Of a stretch of DNA of 64,000 nt, positions 29,229 through 39,095 are shown one piece after another. Position 1 is the stretch's first letter. Each line of letters starts with the position of its first letter. The notes beneath the pieces are model-generated. The model saw only the letters and a list, made by a program, of their open reading frames with translations, had not been told where the DNA came from and ran no database searches. This DNA is from CBCOTE01 sp965112965 (GTDB lineage Bacteria > Desulfobacterota > Desulfovibrionia > Desulfovibrionales > Desulfovibrionaceae): the NCBI GenBank assembly GCA_965112965.1, contig CBCOTE010000022.1, positions 300,108 to 364,107 of the forward strand. Direction: 5' to 3'. The position numbers were made by a program, and so were the translations under genes.

Positions 29229-30496
29229 AGTTAGGGCTGGTTGTATAGGGTGGTTTCCGGGACGATAGCTTTTCTCCATATAAAAAAAATAACTGTTTAT
29301 CATGTTATCTGGTGCTAGAGACAGATCCGGAGGCAGCGCTTTGGTTACCCTTTCCTTCTTGCCGTGTCGTTTTTTTGTTTTACTCTGCTGCCTGTGGCCG
29401 TGTTTGGACGGTGGGTAGGTTAGTATTTTTAGGTTTCTTCAGTTTTTTTTTGCAACGTTTTGCTGCGATAAGACCAATGGGTTCGTTTTTTTGGGTATAT
29501 TACTACTTGAAAATATGATGACGAAACGAACAAGATATGTGTATGTTTATTTTTTTTGAACAATGTGGCCTAAGATTAGCCGGTTTACAATTTTCTTACT
29601 GCTGCTCGAGAAGTATTGCTGTATGTGTGAGTTCCCGAAATGTTGTAGATTTCGTAGTTTACGTTGTCCAGTAGTATATCACACAGTATTGAGTCGGATT
29701 CATGGTCGGCCAGTGTGAGCGACTGTGGATGGCTTACGTCCTAGTGCGAGAGCCTCCCCCGTAGCCTGTAGTCAGGAACTGCTACTAAATTAGCTGGTTA
29801 GTCGGATGAGGAGTTTGAAATTGTCAAATTGCGAAGAGCCATTGCCTTGTTTGCACCTGTGCACTACTCCGTCCCATTATGGAGCGAGTTTTGGACGGCC
29901 TAGTGATGATAGGTCAGTATGAGACAGTCGTTAGGATTTTGTAAGGAGCGAAGGCGAGATCTGTTTTAACGCGGCGATTTAGTCATGACTGGGAGATAGG
30001 AATATGAAAATGGCAATGGATCTCGTGAAAAAAATAAAATAGTGTGCCTCACAAAGTCACCTGGACATGAAAGGGCTAGATGATATATATCCGAGGCATT
30101 ACTAGGCAAAAGGTACGGCTTGGCTTTCACAATGGCATTTATCATTCTATCATTGCTGAGGCGGAGGTCCTACATAAGGCTCCGAAGTCCTGTTGCACGA
30201 GCTTTTTTTGGCGTCGTGGTCGTGGGATTATATTGACAGATATATGTTTGTCGGGATCTTGTAATGAGGTATTGCGGGATGAGATCGTATAAATTTTTAC
30301 AATATTTATCCCAAACGTTAGTCCTCAGTCAAGGATATCTTGGCCGTGGTTGCGGAGCTGTGCATCAATGGTCGAGTGAAGAAAGGCTATAGGTATGATG
30401 GCCACATTGGTAGTAATTGTGAATGACTCTGAGATGGGCCGGGGCAAGGACAAAAGTAAAAAATTTCTGGATTGGTGGACACCGTGCATTTAACAT

Positions 30497-30599
30497 AGGA
30501 GGGATATCATGTCTGATGCTGGATTATACCCGCGTAATGTCCGCTGAAACTGATGTTTGTTTATTTTGGTGCCGTCGCTATGGACGCTTGGCCAACTAG
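30497..30599 (+). pseudogene. Broken gene start with strong ribosome-binding site
   Basis: AGGAGGG at 30497-30503 sits five bases before an ATG at 30509, a textbook start. The frame ends after 12 codons (30547). A second ATG at 30537, one frame over, opens a 20-codon frame to 30599. The pattern fits a real gene whose 5' end has been broken by a small insertion or deletion and then lost. Product unknown. Confidence 0.4.
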
Positions 30600-30638
30600 A
30601 CCGCCTGGCAGATAGCCATAGGGCACGGAATGATGTTA

Positions 30639-30664
30639 TACCTGACTGTTTAGACAGTCAGGTA
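30639..30664. repeat. Perfect 10-bp stem, 6-base loop inverted repeat
   Basis: TACCTGACTG and CAGTCAGGTA flank the loop TTTAGA. A short T5 run follows about 10 bases later on the plus strand, too far for a standard intrinsic terminator. It lies just after the broken gene start at 30.5 kb. It may be a relic terminator or a protein-binding site. Confidence 0.55.
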
Positions 30665-32346
30665 AGGGGAATTTTTAGGACCATATAAGCCCGTGGTCAT
30701 AGTAGTTATGATGGTTATCTACTGGATTACGTTTAGAAGTCACTTGGGTGGCTTTATTGCTAATATCGTATATCTTCACAGATCGTGCCAGTATGGGCTC
30801 GTTATTGGTGCGGCTATAAAAGGTAGTGGAGTCCTTGGCGAGGCAAGTTGCATGCAATGAGAACTTTGATGGGCCATAGGGTCTTGGTAGATGAGGAATA
30901 ATGTGGCCGTGGAGTATCGAGGGTTGATACTGTCAACTTTGGCATTGATCTTGCCGATAGTGTTGACTGGTGGGGTAAACTAGGTATTGCGCTGCCCAAG
31001 CCAGAGGAAATGACGAGGTCAGTGTAAAAAAAAAGAGCGTAGTAATATTCTATTTCGATACGACTGTGTTAGTTGCAGTGTTGTAACCATGATAGAGATC
31101 GGTACTAAGCAGTGCATCCTCTGCTGTATGGTGGTCAACTAATGTCGTTTTTTGGAAGCCCTAACATGGTCGGATGGCAATATTACCCATTGATACTTAC
31201 TAGCGGTTAGAGCTGGCAGTAAGTTCGGAACTAAAACTATCACCACTTAGATTATTTAAGACCATTAGACTCGAGAGATTTTTGACTTTGATGATTCCTT
31301 GATTAATCATAGCCGATGGCCTTTATTTAACTAGTTATTTAAGATATAGTTAAGATATGGCTGTCCCCTATGGTTCACGTTTGTCCGATATTATCGATAG
31401 CTTATCCTTAGTCATCCACGGTTGGCCGGTAGGAGGCGTCCTGTTGACCGAGGCGATGGTTCTGTTACATAGACTAGTGGGCGTGTTCTTCAATCTTTGT
31501 CACCTTTTTTTATTATTCTATTTATATCGGACTATGTGGCCGGGTAGGATGTGTCGTTGTAGAACTATTGAACCATTAGTTGTACCATTCTGTTCACCTT
31601 AAGTTTGTTCTGTGTCATCGTTGTCCTGAAGTAAGTATTCTGTTCATGAATTTTGGGCAATATGAGGTGATGTTAGTTATGGCCTTAGGCGCGATGTTCT
31701 TCTGAATTATTTTGTACATATTTTTTGGTGGCTGGCCTGCTACTTGCTTCGTTTCGCTCCGATTTTTTTTGCGGTTATAGGTTACCGAGATGTGTGTATT
31801 TGGGTTCAGTCTGGCCTACAGTATTTTTTTTCAAATATTTGCATTTTAGTTTTTTAGATCGTATTATGTTTGCCATTACGTTATAAGGTTGGGTGGCCTA
31901 GTAGTATCGCTTATATAGTCTTTCAGTCTGTGATATTCCTTGCCTCGTTTTGGGTCGATAGTTCAATAGGTTATGGTATACATGGGCTGGGCAATAATGG
32001 AATCTGTCAAATGAGTAACCGTTTGATATGGCGTGGTGAGCAGGCTGGTAAGGTGATTTTAACATATACTGCATCGACAGACTGTTTTTAGATTTAGGTG
32101 GCCACTGGTTGGTGGCGGTCAAAGAGGATTGTTAACCTTTTTAATCTTTAGCTAGTGGTCATGATCAAGAGCATCTCTAGATATTTTTTCTCCATTACTT
32201 CGTGACTCTACAGAATTCTTTATAACTATGCTCGCTGAGTACTGACCGACTACCTTTGGCTACGAACATCTGGCTCATTAATCACTTCTGGGGCGGTATC
32301 GCCCAACTGACTATCGTTCTTAAGCCCATCTATATGATATATCTAT

Positions 32347-32399
32347 CCTTGGCCAAGGTATGTATGAGGAGTTAGGCCTGGCCTTTTACGGCGGCCAGG
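32347..32399. repeat. Adjacent palindrome and 7-bp hairpin
   Basis: A perfect 12-bp palindrome CCTTGGCCAAGG (32347-32358) is followed 18 bases later by a hairpin CCTGGCC / GGCCAGG (32377-32399, 9-base loop). No T-run follows. Both share the TGGCC core. They lie in a C-rich patch of the desert that may be an old gene. Confidence 0.4.
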
Positions 32400-33518
32400 T
32401 GTTTCTGCTCTTCATGGTCCAAAAAGTGGGTCCCAGATCGGCTTCATAATGTTTGGCCTGGTCTGGCCTGGGCGTTGTTTTTAGACCGGCATATGGGCAC
32501 ACTATGGCTCGGTTCATCTTCTCGTACGGGCCCATTACATCGTCATCATTTTCGATTAGAACGACTTGGTTGAAATGAACTAAATGATGCGTTTAACCCG
32601 CTGTCTTCAACTTTATCTTTCAGTACTTTTTTTCTTGGTGTACATATATTTTTATCATTTTAGCGCCGGGATGGCTAGGCCTCGAGGGCGAGCGGGTGAT
32701 ATCTATCGGTTGAATTGTCGAACAGGAATAATAAGATACGATTTTTACTCCGTACATCGGGTCTGCCGCTCTGATGGCATTGTTTTTTATATTCTGGCTA
32801 TATTCTTCTATAAAAGGTGAGCAAATTACACAGCTATCTCTGGATGTGTTGCGTGTACGTTATCTTCTAATATCTATTGGCTAGTGATATTTTTTTTAGC
32901 TTTGTTCTTTCTATTGCGTTAGGCCAGGGCTTACGAGTAGTCCGTTACTTTAAGTTTCTTCGCGAATTTTAATAATTTTGAGCTGGCTGCCTGTCGTGGT
33001 CGTTCGATCATGATTTTGTGAAATTTTACCGCTGCCATTGGCCTATTGGTGGAGGTACCGGGATTCATCGGGTTGGTCAAAAGTGTAATCTTATTGTTTT
33101 GGCGTTTATATTTTATTTTTTCTATACGATTAAATGACCTAAGGGCGCATGTTTACGTGGTCTGACTTTAGACATGAACTTGGGAGAGTGGAAGTGAGGT
33201 GGGGCGGTACTTGAAGCATGATAAGATGGGCGGATATAACCGATCCGTCAGCTCATCATCGCCTCTTAGCTATGGAGTGATGTAAGGGAAGGCAGTTATT
33301 TTCCGGCTATTTAGGTAGGTATCAATATCTGACATGAATGCTGACTATGGTTCGTCATTGAAAAGATATGAGTCCGAGTATGGTGATGAACTGGACGATA
33401 GAAAATGCTTTATTGCTCATGTAGAGGAAGTTCAGATTCATTAACCTGTACCTACAATAGTTCAGGGATATATCGTTCGTATATGATCGTCTAGATTCTT
33501 GATTGTGATCTTAAAGTC

Positions 33519-33542
33519 ATTGAGCTTATATATGAGCTCAAT
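33519..33542. repeat. 8-bp stem, 8-base loop inverted repeat
   Basis: ATTGAGCT and AGCTCAAT flank TATATATG. Followed by a weak T-rich tract (TTTTAATTAT). Could be a relic terminator; it is short enough that chance is a fair explanation. Confidence 0.35.
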
Positions 33543-35160
33543 TTTAATTATCGGTCGGATTTTGAGCTTGCGGCCGGACGTAGCTCGGATTTGAAGAAGT
33601 CGTAACTTTGGAACAGAGTGTACCCGAAGTAGTGGTAGAGGTTAGCGGTAGTTTTGTTCATCGTCTTTTCGGTCAGCAGAAGATATTTAGGCCTGAATCC
33701 TTTGGCAGATTGATAACTCAAGGTGATAACGAGGATTATTTTTTTATGATATCGGAGATTCTGTTAAGTGCTTCGAAGTTAGTCTGGCTACAAGAATTGT
33801 TTAGGCCAGGTGTAGTTGATCAAATTGAGTTGTTTATAAACAGCTAGCACTATTTAGCGGCTTCTATGGACACCAGCATATGGATGCAGATCATTTTTTT
33901 GAGCGAGCGAGGATTACATTCTCCAGGATTAACTGGGTGGAAAAATGTAATTTTTTTGGTCTAGGCCATAAATAGTCAGGATGAAATCGTCAATAATTGC
34001 CTTGTGGCTAGACCATAGTCAGTGATTTAGGCCGTTTGGCGTTGCTAGGAGTGCGAAATAGTAGTTTTAGCCCCAGATATGCAGATGTGCGTAGAAAATT
34101 GGTTATCTGATCTAGTAATTGGCTTATTCTATACTGCTGTAGTGAAAAAAATGGTGGGGGCGGGCTGGTCACGATCAAGTTGAGATAAGGGCGATCCAGC
34201 ATTAGTTGGCGGATTAGATTTGTGATGGTTGGTAATTTTATTGGATTGATAATCTCGTTATAATTATATCCAATTTTTTTGAAAAAAATGAAAAATATTT
34301 TTATCAGTAGTATTTGCCATGGGCTAGAAGGAACTGTTTCATAAGAGGATCGGGTGTGGCTGGACTGGCTGATCTGACATTACGGACGGAAGAAAATCGC
34401 GGAAAAATTAGATTATTTTATATTGCCAATATATGTCGCAGAGTTAGATAGCCGCGGTTGTGATGGTTAAGGTTAGTATAGATCGGGCCATCGTTTTAAA
34501 CTCTGGTAGGCGCTGCCTTCCGGGAACTAGACATAGTGATTACCATTGTGCGATCTAAAGTGCTATCTTATATTCCTATGGGTCAGTTCGGAGTGTACAT
34601 GCTGGTCTCAGGGGTTTACTACGCCTTACTGCTGTGTATTCGTGAGGTCATAGAGCATTATAGCCTTGTACACGATGTCATATAGGACTTCATTGCTGGA
34701 CTGACGGGACAGTTAAGTCGAGCTTGAGATTGAAGTCCCAGCTTTTTTGTTTCGGCCGTGACTTCTACCTTTGAGTTTTTTTCCGACTCTGATGAGGTGT
34801 CTCATCGCAACGTATTTCTTAGTAGTCGTGAGACCGAAGCCGTTCTTCTTGTCAGTTTGCTGGAGTCTGATGGAAATTGTCCTGACTTCATACATCATGG
34901 TGGCCACAAAGAGTGGGTTATGGACCTATGCTTTCGAATTCGTTGTCGTATATGCCGTCTTTATTTTACTAGGCAAGAATTTTGAGGTTTACTCTTTGTA
35001 AAGATTTTTGAGGCAGCTCAAATATTTTCTACGTATTGCCTTGTAGGCGGCTATCGTTGGATCCGCGATGAGGCGAGAGAGATAGCCAGGAGAGACGGTA
35101 GAAGATGGAGGGATTTATCCGGTGTAACTGGGTCACTCAGCCACGCTATCCTGCTGGAGC

Positions 35161-35191
35161 GCAGGACTTCCAGAAAGAGGTCGAGTCCTGC
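35161..35191. repeat. 8-bp stem, 15-base loop inverted repeat
   Basis: GCAGGACT and AGTCCTGC flank a purine-rich 15-base loop. It sits in a patch (about 35040-35210) where a plus-strand frame is open for some 50 codons, rich in Arg, so it may be part of a former coding sequence. The stem recalls a tRNA arm, but the remaining cloverleaf is absent. Confidence 0.4.
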
Positions 35192-36131
35192 AATTTGAGT
35201 TTAGTACGGCCTGGCGAGTGCAGACCAGTAATTAATCCTTAGCTTATAGGGCGTCTTTGCTAATGGCAATGAGCTTGGCGACGTCGTAGTCAGCAGATTT
35301 CTCAAATAGGCCGGTGCTCTGACTATGCGTGTCGAGCATGTATGTAAGAGGATGTCTTGTTTTTGTTACAGCATATGCCTGGCGTGTAAGGTTCAGGGCT
35401 TCACGCTGTTCATCGTTGGCTTGGTTCGGCCCGCACTAGCTATCATTTATCCTCGTAGTTTATAGTGGCGCTTGCTCTTGCTCTCTCGGCTTTTTTTTGC
35501 ATGTCGGTTCGCCGTGTTCTTGGCTGACTGCACCTGCGCAATACGGTTTGTCATGTTTATGCCTATCATGATCGCGGCCAGGCTCAGTACTCAATTCAAC
35601 ATTCCCATCAAGATCAGTGAAACTTTGCATAATATTATTGGCTTTGCGCTACTGCGGTCCTGAAAAACCGAAATTCGTACTCGTTATTAGTTTCTGACGT
35701 GATTTTAGTTGTTGGTGTTAATGTCCTCTTTGATTACTATCCAGCCTAGCTGATGGCGTGTAGGCCATCCTGAGCTGGTGGCGTCGTAATTTTCGGGCGC
35801 GTTATTGAGGGGGCACTGGATGTATATCGGATATCGGGGAGTTTTTATGGACCACAACGTTCCTGGGATATCCGTACCGCTATCCTGTCGGTCTAGATTA
35901 AAAGCTATATATTTTTTCCGCCATGAATTTGCGGCTCACATGTTTTTTTTGGTGATAAAGAAGCTGTAGCTTTAGCTATCATCCGTCAGTGCGGCATCGT
36001 TTCTGTTACCGTTTTGCCTATTTTGAACTATATATGTTTATTGGTATTGCCATGGCCTTATCTTAGGTCAACTTAGTTACTAACACCCTGTGTTTACGTC
36101 GTTTTTTATGTAGGCGCAGGCAACTGACAGT

Positions 36132-36180
36132 GTATGTAAGGAGAGATTTTTTTAAAAAATATTTCTTACATGCGTTTTTT
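36132..36180 (+). terminator. Candidate Rho-independent terminator in the gene desert
   Basis: A 9-bp stem (36132-36140 with 36165-36173, one wobble pair) encloses an A/T-rich inner helix and is followed at once by G and six T on the plus strand. No intact gene lies upstream on this strand for 7 kb (dnaA is the nearest), so if it works it terminates transcripts from decayed sequence or is a leftover of a lost gene. Confidence 0.45.
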
Positions 36181-38066
36181 CTATCCTTTTAAACACTTTT
36201 TTCTTGCGCACTACGAAGGTTCAAATTGTGCCGTCAATTTTTCTTGCAGTTCACTTTGATTTTTTTTGTAATGCCATGTAAATTAAGAGGCAGGAGGCCG
36301 TGCCCATCTTAGTTGCAATAGACTGGTTGTGATGTGGTAGTTTTTTTGACAATGGGCTGGGCTGGAGTCTATTAAGGAAAAATAAATAAATTATTTAAGG
36401 GGCAGCTTTTTAGTTTTTAGAGGTAAACTAGTTCTTATTTTGACTCTTCGGAAGTGATGATCGAGCTATTTCTAGCGTTATGATAAAAAAAGGAATGAGC
36501 TACGAGTGTTGCTGACAGGCTGTGATTAAGGTTGTCGATGGCATCTCATCGTTTTGGGTTACAGTTGGTCTTCTGAACTGGAAGGCCGAATATATAGAGT
36601 TGCAACCATGCCCTTCAAAAAACGCTCAATGATACTGCAAAAGTATAGGTTCCGAGGCTATTTAACCGGGCCATAGGCATGAATCAGCTGCTGGTTAGTG
36701 GAGTGACTCATCTTTGGGCTTTATGGCGCGAAGGCGTGTTGCGGTTCGCCGTAGTTGTTCACCGTGATTTGTACTGAGCCGATATCCCGACCCATGCTCT
36801 TGTTGAGGTCGCAGAGTTTAATATAAGCCACCTCCACTATGTTGCGTAGTACATCGGCGGTCTACTCTATTACTACTACTCGAAAGACTGCAGCATTTCC
36901 TCTAGGCCTGTAGATTTCGCATAGGGCGTGGTTGAAGTATTTTTTGAGGTCGATAGTGTCATATTTGGTATTATTAGGCACCTGGCTAGTGCAATGGGCT
37001 GCCAGCCGGGGCCTGCGGCGTGTTCTGTGGTTTGTAGAGCAGTTTTTTTTATACGACGTCAAAAAAATTGAATTCCGATTTATTATGACCGGAATGCTGA
37101 TAATTCAGACTATTTTCTTTGTAACGTTTTAGTTCGGGTAATCTCGAGGCGTGGCAGGCTCTGAAAGAGCTTGAGGCGCGGGCCGCATTGTGTTTCGGGG
37201 TGGCCGGTGTGCTGCGTTTACCTCTATGGAGTTGCGTAACTGCTTGGCTTGAAGGAAGCGCCGTAAGACTGACTTGATACGCAAGCGTTGAGAAATCTGT
37301 ATTTAGAATAGTGTATTCATATGGCTGTCCAATCCATGCATGTCGCCACGAATATGGAGTTCGACAATCTAGTCGAGATAGTGGTCAGGCTGGCAGTCAG
37401 ATGCGACATGGAATTATGGTGCAACTGGATGTGACAGGATACTGTCCACCGATCGGGCTCGATTTTATTCTGGTTTGATGTCAGCATCTCATTCTTAGCC
37501 GGACATACGGACATTGCAATAGCCTGGGTCACAGTTTTTATCATCTGTCGCGGGGGGGGCAGCTGAACGAGATCGTAGTGCTTATGGGCATGGCGTTTAG
37601 TACAATAGTGGTGTGCACTACGAAAGATTCTCCAACGTCGTGCCTGATTTAGGTTTCCTGATCCATATAGGTACAATGAAAGGGACGCGCACCATTTTGC
37701 GAGATTCTTTTCGTGATCGATCCTTCAGTTATATTTCGGGCCTGACTGATTTCTTTTTTTGGCCGCGGTCGGCAGCCATACCCTGCGGGGATATAGACGG
37801 CGATCAAGCCTGGTTTCCGAAAGTTTCATATCGAAGCCCATGCCCTTATTATAATCTAGTATTAAAGGGCACGGCCGAGTATGTCAGTTTTATTGAAATC
37901 TGGATCAGCCATCTGTAAGCTGCTAAGATCAACTTATCTTGCCTAAGTCGTAGGGCAAGGACTGACCTGGTCCTGTCTTTATTTGACTCCGGAGTTGGAC
38001 GCTATTTTTGGCCGACACGGAGCCTCATCAGGTATTATTTTATCCCAGTAAACAAGGGAGGACATC

Positions 38067-39095
38067 ATGTTCGGTCGTCTTCAATCTTTTTTTACTAGGT
38101 CCCGATCGCCGGTGCTATCAGACTTTGAGCATTTTACTAGACGTCTAAAAAAGGGCCTATTAGCCTATGACCATAGCATGTCCGAGGCGGAAAAAATCTG
38201 TCTGTTCTTATCCATGATAGAGCTCGTGGAGTTCGAGCCTCATGGCTTTTGCAATCGACGTTGTAGCTTCTGTCCCAACGCTACAGCTCCTATACGCAGA
38301 GATAAAACCCCACTAGATCGGGCCCTCTATTGTCGGCTACTGGCAGAGCTAGCGGCCATGGGCTACCGCGGTGGCGTGCGCTTTGCTCGTTATTGCGAGC
38401 CGTTAGCTTTTTCGGGCATCGTAGATTACGTAGTTGAGGCACGGGCGGCCTTGCCTGAGTCTGAGATCGATATTGTCTCCAATGCCGATTATTTGGATCG
38501 ACCACTTCTGGACCAATTGGTCGTGGCCGGCCTGTCCGTGCTCCGGCTTTCTATCTACCCCGACGGTCACGGCGAATGGACACACGACGCCGTGGATGCG
38601 GTAGTGGGCCGTATCGCTGAACGCCTGGATTTCACGCCCACAGTTATACACGAGTCGGCAACCAGTCGGCACTGGGAATTTTCTCATCAAGGACCTCGGA
38701 TCTTTGCCGTGGCCCAGAATCTGGCTTGCATCGGTCTGGATCGGGGGCAATCTTTGCCCGAACTTATCGACCCGGATTATCTGCGCCTTTCTCCTTGTCT
38801 TTTTGTTTTCCAGAATTTAACTATTGACTACACTGGTGCGCTTATGTCTTGCTGTAATTTTATTGGCGAGATTGAGGCACATCACTCAGCCATCTTGGCC
38901 CGGCTGGAGACTCCAACCTCTTTACTAGATGCTTATTTTTCTCTTAGTTCCGTGGCCTGGCGTCGCGCCTTGGTTGGAGTTGGCCCTAAATCTGGTCTCT
39001 GCGCCAGCTGCAAACAGAAGATTATCACCGATCCAGCTGATCTGGTTCGTCTTGGGCGGATCATTGATGAACAGTTACAGTCAATGAGATTATAG
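38067..39095 (+). CDS. Radical SAM protein with SPASM-like C-terminus
   Basis: A 342-residue iron-sulfur enzyme of the radical SAM superfamily. The cluster motif is CNRRCSFC (Cys 62, 66, 69; CX3CX2C) followed by P-N-A. The usual glycine-rich GEP-type motif appears as RYCEPLAF near residue 115. The C-terminal region has SPCLFVF, then LMSCCNF and finally LCASC, a Cys pattern like the SPASM domain that binds extra clusters. Such proteins modify peptides, tRNA or envelope glycans; nothing next to it indicates which. GGGAGG lies six bases before the ATG. It is an intact island with 8.8 kb of gene-free DNA before it and 2.8 kb after. Superfamily is firm; substrate unknown. Confidence 0.85.
   Translation: MFGRLQSFFTRSRSPVLSDFEHFTRRLKKGLLAYDHSMSEAEKICLFLSMIELVEFEPHGFCNRRCSFCPNATAPIRRDKTPLDRALYCRLLAELAAMGYRGGVRFARYCEPLAFSGIVDYVVEARAALPESEIDIVSNADYLDRPLLDQLVVAGLSVLRLSIYPDGHGEWTHDAVDAVVGRIAERLDFTPTVIHESATSRHWEFSHQGPRIFAVAQNLACIGLDRGQSLPELIDPDYLRLSPCLFVFQNLTIDYTGALMSCCNFIGEIEAHHSAILARLETPTSLLDAYFSLSSVAWRRALVGVGPKSGLCASCKQKIITDPADLVRLGRIIDEQLQSMRL

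Larger units (their letters stand above)
29229..38066. other. 8.8-kb gene desert
   Basis: No frame in this stretch combines a ribosome-binding site, a start and a protein-like sequence longer than about 20 codons. The longest open frames (for example 33608-33847 and 37613-37918 on the plus strand) match no family I know and lack ribosome-binding sites. The plus strand is richer in G and T than in C and A. Patches with more C and coding-like texture, at about 32200-32560, 35050-35220 and 35470-35660, suggest old plus-strand genes. Several hairpins and palindromes are listed separately. I see no tRNA or other structured RNA. I interpret it as merged pseudogenes. Confidence 0.6.

Noticed and set aside
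33608..33847. 79-codon plus-strand frame in the desert
   Set aside because: Reasonable composition but no ribosome-binding site, no motif and no neighbours; kept only as part of the desert description.
35161..35191. tRNA-like hairpin
   Set aside because: One arm-like stem only; acceptor, D and anticodon arms cannot be drawn and the T-loop consensus is absent.
37613..37918. 101-codon plus-strand frame
   Set aside because: No start signal or recognised domain; likely chance or eroded coding sequence.
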